Assembly: GCA_030248065.1 (NCBI GenBank) | Contig: JASAMV010002355.1 | Coordinates: 1 to 64,000 of the forward strand | DNA from: Rhynchonema sp. JSB1_4 | Taxonomy: Eukaryota > Nematoda > Chromadorea > Monhysterida > Xyalidae | DNA length: 64,000 nt | Direction of reading: 5' to 3' | In this document: one piece after another, positions 46,262 through 57,444 of the stretch | Layout of the letters: each line of letters starts with the position of its first letter | Numbering within the stretch: position 1 is the first letter of the stretch | The notes under the pieces: model-generated | What the model was told of the DNA's origin: nothing | The model's input: only the letters and a program-made list of their open reading frames with translations | Database searches by the model: none | Program-made: the position numbers and the translations under genes

Positions 46262-46951
46262 TGCGTATATGTACAAAATTTGTCGAGTATGCATTTAGCT
46301 CTACATTGAAATCGTAGTGGAATGTCACAGAGAACAAATAAAAAATGTTTACCGCGTGGAGAACACAACGTTATAAAACGGCAAGAATAACAAGGCAAAA
46401 CACACACTTTCTTTGGAACAAATAAGCACACAATAGGTAATCAAAATGAGAAAAATGAGCGGGAACATCACAAATGCACCACGCACGACTGTGAAAGACA
46501 ATGTAAGAGAAATTGAATGCAATGAAAAAGAAAATTTTATTGATAATTATCCAGCACCAGAGAACGTTGGTGTGTATTGACATTGACTGTAGTCAACAGG
46601 TGAGATCATGTTCAGCGCCTTTGTTAACACGTTGATGTACTCTGAAAGCAGAATCAATACATCACGCTGTCAATAAAGGTCGATCATATGGACCAATCAA
46701 TAAGTCAGTTGGTCAAACAATCGGCCGATAAATGAGTCAATCGGTGTGCCGATCCATTGATCCAACAATGAACCAATCAATGCCAAATCAATCGGCTTAT
46801 TGATGCAAGGTCAACACTGAGATCGTCGACTAAAGTCGTCAACTGACTCCCAATGCCAAGATTAGTTGACTCAGTGCTGCTTGAGTTGAATTGATCTGAG
46901 TAAACCCTGGATCAATCCCAATCAATCAATGCCAATCACACCCGGCCATCA
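46262..46951. other. No gene; AATCAAT-rich low-complexity stretch
   Basis: Bases 46676-46940 are dominated by variants of CCAATCAATG and AATCGGC with no fixed period. Nothing coding is seen. It lies just downstream of the stop codon of the minus-strand lipocalin-related gene. Confidence 0.5.
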
Positions 46952-49900
46952 CTAACGTCTATCCTCCAAGTACTGCAGTACATCACCCATGTACAACTGC
47001 TGGAAGCGATGGGGATCGCGCGCGATCACGAACACCGGGAATTTCACCCAGTTACTGATCACTGCGTAGTCGTATTGGTTGAACTCGTTCAGCGGACCGG
47101 TCTTGATCACCCAGACTGAAAGCAATTGTAATTAGGCCATTCGGTTTTACCTTTTCATCATGATGCTGTGATCATTGGGCATGATAGCAAGAATTCCGGA
47201 CCAGTGAGTCAATACTCAACACCCAACATGTGGAAAGAACCTATGTATCCCAGCTCAGGTTGCTGAAAAAAAAACAACAGTATATCAGCATGAGCTACCC
47301 GCGTTCTCTACGAATGCCTAGAAGTTGATAGTGCCTAATAAACGATATTTTGGTCAAGACAAATTCCTGATAACATGCGAATATAATTTAGCAGTATGAT
47401 ATGTACAGTAACCCAAAATGAGAAGCATACCACCCATGTCAAAATCATGCCACACTATAAACAGGCCAGACTGCAATCCCCCAACCCCAAACCAACAAGG
47501 TTCCGAGTCTGGTGAGTTGCTGTTGTGTATCACGAATTGTCCATCATCACCGGATTTGAATCCATAGCCGAGTGCAAATCGAGGTGGACCATTCGGATTG
47601 CCTTCGCGGTAGAACTTGAGTATCGTGAACGTCGCACTGTACGTGTTGTTGGTGAGCGCGCCGACTAGAAAGACAACACGGAAGTCAACACGTTGATCGG
47701 GATTTAAAGATCCGGTGTTCAATCATAATATTGCCCTTTTTGTTTAGCGCACAGATGGGCATGATAGCAATTTGATGGTCGATTTTCTGAAGCGTCACAA
47801 ACAAACAGTTTGGAGCAACGATATTCTAAGAAGATGTGCATTTCTGTGGTGCGCACCAGCCGAGCTTCCCAAAAATTCCCTGTTTAAAAAAGTCCCTGTC
47901 ACGGGTGCCTTCCTTTCAACATCTCTTATCAATCTGCATGTCACGAACAGGATATCAATTCAATTTCGAATAATATTCACGCATGTTTTGTCACGTGATG
48001 AGCCTAACGCGCATGCACAACACCGAAAACTTGTGACCCGGTCACTTTTACGGCACCTTATGTACTTGGTCAAGGTTGCAACAAATGCAATTTATGAAAT
48101 GGTTGTTGTCAATCGATAATCCCATGTGGTATATCTACATACGTGATGAATTTATGTGTGACATTTAGCGACCGAATTACGCGAACTAATAAAATGTGTG
48201 ACATTGATCCATCAAACTTACAATGCGACACGGTGCACGCTTCACGAATCACGTGTGGACTGTTGATCACCTGAAGTAAGATAAATGTTGTATTGACATT
48301 TTTCTCTAGAAATTGAGATGTATTTGAAAGTGAGAATAAAGTCTTCATTTCCGTAATTTCTTCGTGCGTGGTAACGATGTTCAAAAAATGATGTTCATGA
48401 TTGGTGGTTACATCATATCAGACCGTGTCGCTTCGTTGCGCATGTGAGATAGAACAAAGTTTCGTTTCGAGAAATAAAGAAAGGAAACAGTGTATGTACA
48501 CCACCTGCATCAAAAGTACGCATACGGGACACCACCAAATGAGCGTGTAAGCCAGCAGCTTGCAGGTATTCTTACTTGTCACGTGGCCATCTCATCTGGC
48601 GTCTTTGCACTAACTGATGATGACCTGGTACACCGCACGTTCGTGAAACCAAGTCGAAACACCAAAAAAACGCGCCGTAGCTTGTAGCACAATCCTCCCA
48701 GTTTTGTCATGTCCGTCGAAAACCCACCCCCTAGCCAGCTATACCAACCTGAAACCACCTTCCCATCATACGACCAACTTCGATGCTGGCCGCGGGGGGA
48801 TGTAGCGCTCTGAATACGTCTTTGGCCAGGTTGTTGGTCGTATCCTGCGGCAACAGACGACTAACGGAGCCCTTTAGCAACGAATTTGTGGCCGGAACCG
48901 CTTGAGGGATTAACTGGCCGACCAGGTAGTTCCACATGTCCAGTCCGGGGATGGTGTTGACCCCGGGGATTTTGGGCACGTCTGTTGGCCCGGGGAAACC
49001 TGGCACCGGGATCGGGGCAAGCCCGGGAACGTTGCCCGATGCGAAACCCTGGAAACATGTCACACGCACATACCGTATGTTGGGATGGATAAGTTTCAAG
49101 TTCATAGTTTTTGGTACATGCCATCTGCGGTTTTCCACCCGATAGGCATGATAACAACGGTGATAAAGGACACCGTAGTTTTTTGTTACTTTACTTGTAG
49201 TCCTGTAAAACATAATATAACTACAGTATGCCCGACTACACGCGGTTCGCGGAACCGATACAGTAAGTTGATGTTTCACAAGCCCTGTACAAACATCAAA
49301 GCATTCAGGTCGACCACAGGGTCTTATAATTCTTCCCGCAAGAAAACAGGTAGCCGAAGCCCATTCTGAGTACAAAAGCGTCCAGAAAACTCGGTGTTTT
49401 CCGAAAAAGAAGGGGGAGAGAAAATAATGGCGCAAACCTGCAGATCAATGGACGGTAGCGGGGCGCTGAAGTCAAAATCGTCCGGTTGACCGGGTCTGAC
49501 GTTCAGCTGCTGTGCGGGGTGTCCTTGTGGAATGTTCAGGTATTGAGCACGTTGGTCCACTTCGGGCTCGCCTGACATCGAACGCAGCACCGATGACAGG
49601 GTGTCCACTGGATTCCTGAAATTTGGGGTTTTTTGGGGTTGCGGAAAAGAGGGCCTGAGTAGCGGCAGCTTGTGTTGGCCGGTTCTGTGTTGATGGGCGG
49701 CGAACCCGGTCAAAGTCAGTGCGAATGGACCCACCAAACCAACATCAGGTGGTGTTATGGCCGAGTACAACATCGCGTGTTAATACGGTTCTACACCGGT
49801 ATGGTGCATTACATAGTGCACAATGGGCTCTCAAACATAAATACATTCAAAGTGGAATATTGTTCCTGGTGATCAAACACGGTGCCCCCAAAATCATGTC

Positions 49901-50107
49901 ACCATGAAAACGATGACCTGTAACCACAAACCAGACCAAAAGATTCCAGACTAACTTTAACGCATCAGCCAGATATCCGTTCCCTGACGTGAGGCCCTGT
50001 CCAAATGACTGCAGGTCCCAGGGTGACCCTAAACCGGCCTGACGCCTAAACCGGGGTATGCTCGCCCCATATTGCACTAGGGATAATAATAGTGCTATTC
50101 GAAGCAT
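46952..50107 (-). CDS. Secreted lipocalin-related protein
   Basis: Six minus-strand exons join in phase (2,0,0,1,1) to 336 residues: 50107-49956, 49615-49438, 49048-48749, 48270-48222, 47664-47497, 47115-46952. It begins with a signal peptide (MLRIALLLSLVQYGAS) and a basic, furin-like RFRRQ. The middle is low-complexity with repeated P-G/IPG turns (VPGLAPIPVPGFPGPTDVPK). From about residue 193 a lipocalin-like fold follows: GRMMGRWFQVINSPHV (the G-x-W of strand A), then EACTVSHFGALTNNTYSATF, GYGFKSGDDGQFVIHNSN, VWVIKTGPLNEFNQYDYAVI and SNWVKFPVFVIARDPHRF. Lipocalins carry small hydrophobic ligands; relatives of this type in nematodes act in the extracellular/apical matrix (family knowledge). 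TTTCAG ends 18 nt before the ATG, suiting a trans-spliced leader. Confidence 0.87.
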
Positions 50108-52236
50108 TCTGATGGTCGGGATTTCTGAAATGTGTTTGTTTATAAATAGGATGCGTGAAACATCACCGCGTGATTGCGATGAATTGTTTTTGAACCATTG
50201 ATGCTTCTGGACATGAAGCAGTTCCATGGATACATAAAACAATAAAAATAAGGATGGATTTTTGTCCAAAATATCGGAGGGCGTCGCAAAATAATGAACA
50301 TGAGAGGAAAACAATGTTGCACATCTCAACAGCACCAACTGTGTTTAGAGATTATCTATGTACATAACACGTCAGCTGGTCAGCAGGCAGGCACGGCCCC
50401 AGCCAGTCTGCTGAGCCCAAAACTGTCATCAAAGTTGATCTTATAATCGTTTAAATTTTTGCCATAACAATTCATCCTAAATATGACGTCAACAAAAATG
50501 CATTGCGATCAGAGACCCTGACACGGAAAATATATTTAGCGATGGCCAAAACGAGACGATAATATTGGGAACGTCGATGAAGTCACTGAATAAAAGAAAA
50601 TTGTTCGTATACCGGCGAAGGTCAAGCAAACAAATATGATATTAAAGCAGGAACAGAGGATTAAGTTCAGTCAGTCAAATAATACGAAGATATTTTAGGT
50701 TGGTGATTGTGGATCAGCCGTTTTCTAAAATTATGTTCGTGATTGGGTTGAGACATGATCTGAGCAAATTTCATCCAGATGTTCCGAACTATAATATCGC
50801 ATTTTTGGCGAACGTGTTCGGGTACAATTTTTCACGTGAGCAAAAAAAATGACAGAATAGCATTCATGATTTTATTAACATTGTTGTGTCGACGAGGATT
50901 GATATTTTATAAATAATTTTAGTATACCATGGTGGTTCACATTATATTGTGTTTTGTGCATGTAACAGGCAAGGGGTGAAAATTAGGTCATACCTTGTGT
51001 GTGTACTCATGCTGCAATGTGCAAACCATGGGTGCATGTACACCTATACAATGTGTATGCAATAACGCACCACGAGATTGAAATTTTGCAACTGATTTCC
51101 ATTGTAATTTCAAATATGCATGAACACTGGATGAGTATTATTTTATTCACGTAATGCACGTGCAGGTTCCAGCATGTAACGTGACAGAAACACTCATTTT
51201 GATTATGTCATGTGGGTGGCGCTTACATATGTATAACCCGTTAGGCGGAGACGATTAAAAATTACCATATCAGAATGAAATAATTTTATATGATAACCAA
51301 TATAACCAGGTGCGCAGCGTTTGAGCTTAAAAGATTTCTTCAAAAACTACAAAGTTAAATTTTTAGGTATTGCATCCTATAAATAAAACTACCTAATACC
51401 TAAAAATGGCAGAATGTTTTTGACAGCGTGTTGAAAACAATTAATATAACGTACAAATGAAAACAAGCACAAAACTGAAGGAAACAAGCCAAAATCATTA
51501 ACAACCAACCCAACAACAACAAGAAATGATCGAAAAAGACCGCAACAAATTTGTGACACAATTTCACTTTTTTCCCGTAGCGTCACGTTAACGATCAAAC
51601 GCTTGTTGTCTTCTTGTCAAAGATCGCAGAGAAACAGAAACAGGGGGCATAAAATAAACGTGTGCACGTCTGCAAAAGATACATCATCTGGTACATTGTC
51701 TTGGTGAATGGAGCGCGTTCCCGTGAACTTGACCTCTAAAGGCAGATGCGTAAGCACAAACTGGGTGTACTTGCGATGTTTTTAAAATGTGTTGGTTAAA
51801 TCGTCGAAAGTGGGAATCGGGAATTTACTCTGAAATTACACACATTCTCCACTGCTACGGCGCGCGACTTTTCGGATCAAAAATTGTCTCGGGTTAATTT
51901 CAGTGCAAAATGAGCAGAAAATGAACGATGCCAGTGTGGTGGATGGATGCAGATCAGTTTTCGAACTTCCGCGCTCAAATGCACGTATGTACGCACCATT
52001 TTGAAGTAAAAACACTTTCAGGCTCATAATTTCCATGCGCGTTGTCAAAGGTGTGGATTACGCTTCAGTAATCCGTTCAGACAACTATTCATGTTGAAGG
52101 AAAGAAAAGTCCAGAGATGTATTTTCTAAAAGTTCACCTTGAGAAAAATAAAACAACGCGTGTAGCGATAATAGGGTTAGTACGGTAAGCACTCGGTTTG
52201 TATACACAAGACTAAACACGAACCAATGAGTATGTA
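50108..52236. other. No supported gene
   Basis: AT-rich intergenic sequence; scattered ORFs (for example 51389-51598 and 51836-52048 on minus) have no domain or splice support. The first 100 bp upstream of the lipocalin start hold TATTTATAAAC and a TGATGTTTCAC motif on the minus strand and may be promoter or leader sequence. Confidence 0.4.
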
Positions 52237-52711
52237 TAGTCTTTCATTTTATTCTCGGTCCAAACAAAGTATACAGCAAATGTTTCATCGCAACAGCAGC
52301 CATCAAGTAACGCGCATGTTTCGAGCCACGTTGTCGACCTGTTGGTTATTGGTCGCACAATGACCATATAAGAATTCATCAAAATCAATCCTGATTTTCA
52401 CGTTCAGTCACTCTTAACTACTGTGCTATTTGTGATTCTCACAAAACATTTTCGGCTGAAAATAATCTAGCAGATTAACCACGTTGCCGCAGGTCTGAAA
52501 CATTCTCTTTACTACGTGTTTTGTGTGTGATCGCGCAACGCAACGTCATTGCCCCGTCACTTTCCCTCTTTACGATTCAGGAAAAAAATTTGACCAATTC
52601 TTATAATGTCATTGTGCGACCAATATCATCCACGACGATGACTGCTGTTTTCAAGGCGTTGAAACATTTTCTGCATATCGCTGCTGGACTGTTATAAAAC
52701 GGAAATACTAT
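52237..52711. mobile_element. TA-flanked MITE (TAGTCTTTC ends) carrying a nested MITE
   Basis: Ends TAGTCTTTCATTTTATTCTC and TATAAAACGGAAATACTA with TA on both sides. Apart from the 275-bp insertion at 52349 it matches 63431-63628 closely, including CAACAGCAGCCATCAAGTA and CAAGGCGTTGAAACATTTTC. Confidence 0.85.
52349..52623. mobile_element. 275-bp Tc1/mariner-type MITE (TTGGTCGCAC ends), nested
   Basis: Ends TTGGTCGCACAATGACCATA and the complement; flanked by TA on both sides. The empty site is preserved in the sister element (CTGTTGCTTATCATCCACG, 63533-63551). Its left end also appears alone at 15325. Confidence 0.93.
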
Positions 52712-52852
52712 ACTACCACTCAGGTCGACAGCCAGAATTCGAAATAATGACAGCAGCAAGAAACCAAAAGTAATAGAATGGAACTTCAAATGGAACATGG
52801 TTTGGCACGAATGACTTTCATCTTGGTAGAGTCCGTGACATTTAGAGTGCAT

Positions 52853-52855
<3 letters not shown>

Positions 52856-52893
<38 letters not shown>
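52856..52893. repeat. (TA)n microsatellite
   Basis: About 38 bp of TA dinucleotides. Confidence 0.95.
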
Positions 52894-52898
<5 letters not shown>

Positions 52899-53468
52899 GG
52901 TACAGCCCCTGAACAGAACCTCTGGAGCCCATGTGCGACGCAGATTTTCTTCCCAAAAGAGGCAGAAACAGGTCATTTTCGCACATTTTTACGACAGAAT
53001 CTGCTGAGACCGAATTATGCGCTCTTTGAAATGCACATAAAGACCAATTATGATAACATTCAATGACGTTAGCGATGATTTGCAATGATGTCAAAAACCT
53101 ACCCAGAAGTCCGAGCGCCCTATTAGGTAGGAAACGTTTCCGAATTGGGGCTGGGGGCTCCGTTTGTATAAAATGCTTGAAACGAAGAGCCCGATTTTCC
53201 ACCTTTTCTCGAGTAGAGCCCCCGGGGCTTTATATGGAAAGCTCCGGTAGCGTGAAACCAGTTGTTGAAACGAAAATTACAGTTGCATCCGGTGCACTGC
53301 ATCCGGCACTAACCTGGTGCATTGTCGAGCTGTGAAGGCGGATCGACGGGCATTCAAATAAAAGCAACGTTGCTCCACACAGTTCACTTTACATATATTG
53401 GCTAAATGTCATTTTTCATTTTTTCCCTATTAAGAATCTTGCCCAAACTTTCCGCTTTATCCAAAGTC

Positions 53469-54845
53469 ATGACTCTATTCAACCCTCATCACCCAAGGCT
53501 CAGTTTCAACTCCCCAATTCTGCCGCTGTTGCTGTTTTTGTCGACAACAATAATCCAACTATCAACCGGTTACGATGAAACTCAAATTGGCCGTGAAACA
53601 TCTACCAACGATGAAACATTGACGTCAACCTCTTATGAAACATCATCTGATCAAACCGCTCCGGACAACATCAGCCGCAAGCCCAATACCAAGACGTCAG
53701 ACCATGACCTGCACTACCATCAGCAACCGATTTGGGCCTATTTGATTGTCGCAGAGATGTGTTTAGGTGAGGTGGGGGAGAGAGCTGTTGATTGAGGGGA
53801 TGCTCTATATGCCTTTTCCAGCCCAAGCATATACTGTAAGCCTAGGGCGCGTGTAGTCATACTAGAAAATAGAAATGAAATTTTTTCATGTCAAAGTTTT
53901 TCGTTTCCATTTTCCGACATATGGCAATGAAACAAAACACGTTCTCAGTCATGATTGTGCTTCCGAGCTGCAAGATTGGAACAGGCCTGGCGTGCAGAGG
54001 GGTATGTGCACACAATGATCTCCCAGCGCATCAACCAATTATTCCGTCCAGCTTTACCGACAATGTTCTTCCGTGACGTCTGAACGATTTTAGGGATAGC
54101 GAGATTATTTAAGCCGCTAACCCAATCGCGTTGGGGCCCTCAAAGAACGTGTACCAGTAGCAGCTGAATTTTATTACCCAGTGCATCAACCAACTTATTC
54201 CGTTCAGCATGACCCCCAATGTACAAGTTTTCCATTTCCATTTTCCAATGCGACTTCACGCATACTGGAAAATGTGAATGAAGCGAGACATTTTCTGTGT
54301 ACGTAAAATCTAACCAATCAATGACCGACGCTTGACCAGCACAGAATAAGTTTGTTCATAACTTGACTGCCGCAAAAAATAGTATTGTTTTATTTCCATT
54401 TTCCAGTGCGTGTGTAGGCATATCGGAAAATGGAAATGGAAAAAACATCATTTTCATTTTCCAGTATGACCACACGCGCCCTTACGTCCGTATACCCAAC
54501 TTTGAAGACAAGCAAGGCTTGTACATACATTGTATACGACTACCTTTGGACTACAACTGCTGGGCGCGGGCAAGGTGTGCTGCGACTTGCCTAGGAAATT
54601 CTCAGGACAAGTCGTAGTGGTTGCCCGCAAAGTTGACGTTCAAGATGAGCTCCGTCCCCCCGTTACCTTTTCCAGCCCTGGTGCTCGCCTTTGTGATCGT
54701 ATTCACATGTCATCATTTGCGAAACAAAACTAGAAAATTGGAGAAGGATGTAAAGGAGGCGGAGGAACTCGTAGCCTGGCTGGTGGAGCACAAACGCAAT
54801 ATTATGGTTGGATATACTGGGGTGGATGTTAATAAAGCTGATTAA
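53469..54845 (+). CDS. Small single-pass membrane protein with Ser/Thr-rich ectodomain
   Basis: Two exons, 53469-53766 and 54676-54845, joined in phase 1; 155 residues. A signal peptide is visible (SPILPLLLFLSTTIIQLSTG), then a Ser/Thr/Asp/Glu-rich ectodomain with repeated ET motifs (RETSTNDETLTSTSYETSSD) and an NIS glycosylation site. The splice junction falls in the single membrane helix (IWAYLIVAEMCL joined to ALVLAFVIVFTCHHL), which only becomes full length after splicing; this supports the model. The short cytoplasmic tail is charged and helical (RKLEKDVKEAEELVAWLVEH). An in-frame ATG at 53406 could give 21 more residues; I chose 53469 because the signal peptide follows it. AATAAA occurs about 90 bp after the stop. 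Family not recognised. The intron carries a MITE and a dispersed repeat. Confidence 0.76.
53844..54481. mobile_element. MITE with GGGCGCGTGTRGTCATACT ends
   Basis: Left GGGCGCGTGTAGTCATACTA and right AGTATGACCACACGCGCCC are inverted, flanked by CTA and TTA (a TWA-like duplication, imperfect). Internal TTTCCATTTTCC blocks repeat in both orientations. The GGGCGCG terminus links it to the Harbinger-like element at 28295. It includes the dispersed repeat at 54030-54155 (see 12290). Confidence 0.65.
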
Positions 54846-54935
54846 AAAATATTGTTTACCATAATTGTCTAATTCAGTTGAGTCGTAGTTCTCAAAACGA
54901 AGAAGCACTGAGCATAACACGACATAAAAATTTCA

Positions 54936-54941
54936 AATAAA
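54936..54941 (+). terminator. Putative poly(A) signal of the 53469 gene
   Basis: AATAAA about 90 bp downstream of the stop codon and before the next plus-strand gene. Position only; cleavage is not demonstrated. Confidence 0.45.
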
Positions 54942-55114
54942 GCCCTGGAGGGTATGTGGGGCCCAGAAAAATCAATGTTCTCTTCACTAAAATCCTGCTA
55001 AAATCCATCAGAGTGTATAACCTTCGGAAGCGTGATGTGCAATCTGCACACAGTTCAGTTGCAATATTCGCATCGAGCACCAAAACAACAGCCGTATTTT
55101 TTCAGAAATCACAA

Positions 55115-56116
55115 ATGACCATGCCGCCGGCGATCAAAAGTCGTCAAAAGTCTCTGCAAAATACGACATCCGAAACTTCACAATTATTCTCTGAAGAAAT
55201 CAGGTTGATGTAATAATTTTTGCCTGAAAAGTGGAACCAAAATTTATAATGTCGAAAAATTTAACGCGAAATATTAGTGTTGTTCGCATAACCTATATAT
55301 ATGCCACACAACGCAATGCTCTCAATTGTTTGCCCATGCGCACGGCGCTTCATGCTTCCCCTTCCCCATATACAGCGTGAACACGAGCGAGAACTTTGCG
55401 CGCGCGTGGCCGAGTAGTGACAAATCGCAGGCAGGCTCAAGCGGCGGTGAAACGGTTTCGTCTGTTGAACAGTCCGCTGAAACGCAAGGTTTGGGGACGG
55501 CGGTCGTTTCTTCACTTTTACATACATGTATGTTTCTGGTGTTCTTTGAGATCAATCATGCAGCATAAACAATGGCATACTGTAAATGTTTGAACCGCTC
55601 TCTGGAAAAGTCGACGACATTTTCAATTGAATTCAGGGATGGAAAGTGATTTGGCATGCCAAGATACACCAGAATCGTACCGCCACTGTACCTAAGCACC
55701 CCAGTTTCTGGTCTCACGAATCAACCTTGAGTTCGTCGGCCGGTGGTGTCTCAGGTTGTATCGTCAGTTCTAGCGCACATGCCAAATCAAAACTATGAAC
55801 AAGTGAACCAAGCTTTTCTATGTTCTCGTTGGCCAAAACTGGTACAACTGTTCTGCAAGTTCCTCAGTCGCGATTTCGAATAAACCTTTCCACAAAAAAT
55901 AATTAATTTCAAATTTATAAACTAAAAAACCGCGCAGGCGATGTCACTCCGAGTCCCATGGCGACGCCATCAAAGTCGAAGTCGAAACAACGCGAGCCGA
56001 GCAAATATTCATTCTCGGAATCATCAACAAAATCCAGCGGGCACGAAAACAAACAGAAAACTGACAAACAACAGCCACGATGGAAACAGGACTTTTTCAG
56101 GAAAAACAAGAATTAA
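55115..56116 (+). CDS. Small disordered Ser/Lys-rich protein
   Basis: Three exons, 55115-55203, 55376-55488 and 55938-56116, joined in phases 2 and 1; 126 residues. The product has no hydrophobic segment and is rich in Ser, Thr, Lys and Gln: MTMPPAIKSRQKSLQNTTSE, then a Ser/Glu-rich middle (SSGGETVSSVEQSAETQGDV), then a basic end (TPSKSKSKQREPSKYSFSES ... PRWKQDFFRKNKN). Acceptors are TTTTTTCAG 9 nt before the ATG (possible trans-splice site), ATATACAG and CGCGCAG. Neither family nor function is recognised. It lies 269 bp downstream of the stop of the membrane-protein gene on the same strand, so co-transcription is possible. The second exon is the least certain. Confidence 0.62.
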
Positions 56117-57444
56117 CCGATAGTTGAATATGAAGATTAAAGCAAAAAAATTGTTAATAAGCCACCATACATTGCTGAGACACAAACTTTATGCAAAGCT
56201 GCTATCGTGATTTGTGATATTGTTCAGTGATCATTTCACTTATGTAGCTTGACCACACTATAGATGACATAACAAATGTAAACACTGGTTATTTTGCGTG
56301 ACTCATTGTTCCCTGCCTCTGCTGCTGTATTCACTTTTGAAAAAATCTGAATTGTTGCGCCACAACTCTGCCTGGAACCCGTTAACCCCGGAGAAACAGG
56401 GTTTCACGGATTGTGACTGAACCAAAAAAGGGCGCTCAGTTGAAATTTTTGAAAATTTCATATGTTTTTAACAAATTAACCGATCTGACCAATGATGTCG
56501 AGATATATTCACTCAGGCATTTTTTGAACAAAATGAGAGAGAAATCACGCCAGTTGTGATCCAAAACGTCATAAACCTGCAATTCGGAACACGAAAGATA
56601 GTTGAAGTTTGCGTGCAAAAACACATTTCCTCAAATCACAATAACAATCTGCAGGTATCATGCATGCTGATGTTGAAACGAACACGATGCACTGTGATAG
56701 TGGTCATCCGTTGACCTGTGCTACAGCCGGTGAAGTGTCGGCGTGTGTCATGCTGCGTGTGCTACACGTTATTATGGAGCGGGTGGCTTGTGACAAATTG
56801 AAGCACAGCCTTTGAACTTCTACATCATGATGGTTGAGTGCTTGTTGCCTATGTGCCATGCACAACGCCTACATGTATGTAGGTCTCGCCATAAATAGCC
56901 GCATTTGCAATCGGTGCCATCTAGAAACACTCCTCGTTGGGACGATCGCGGTGCAGAGTACATACAGTATGTAGGTTGTTGGTGTCGGCTGCAGAACCCG
57001 CGTGCACTGTTGATCATAAGGATTACACAAGATGGATTGTGGTAAACACATGGGAGCCGTTTCAACTTTGACTTACGCCGAACGCTGATGCTCAAGTGTT
57101 GCGACTTAATTTTGTTCAGCTTGTTTCATCCGCATGCCGCATAGACATTTTGCTCAGTCAAATGTTCTGTGACCATCCTTTTTCCCGACAGCCGACGAAC
57201 CAAACAAACAAATTACGCGTTGTGGATGTGGAAAAAATGCACTGTGCTGTGTGAGTGAAAATTGAAAACATTTACAGTGCGAGGTGCGAACCATACGCTT
57301 TCTTATCATCAAAACTGGTTTTGCCTTCATACCGAAAACTTGGGCTGAGTTGTTTGCTTGGCTTGGTTCAGTCGCAATTTTTCAATCCTTTTTGTACACC
57401 TGCTCGTCCAACTACGATCGATATTTTTGAAAAAAAAATAAAAA
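56117..57444. other. No supported gene
   Basis: A cysteine-rich minus ORF at 56820-57095 (GFCSRHQQPTYCMY ... GTDCKCGYLWRDLHTCRRC) is open but lacks a start, splice partners or a recognised cysteine pattern, so I do not call it. The rest is AT-rich intergenic sequence. Confidence 0.35.

Noticed and set aside
47772..48119. A 115-residue plus ORF
   Set aside because: It lies inside intron 4 of the lipocalin-related gene on the opposite strand and has no recognisable domain.
48731..49435. A 234-residue minus ORF read as one exon
   Set aside because: Only 48749-49048 is coding (lipocalin exon 3); the rest is intron 2 read through in frame.
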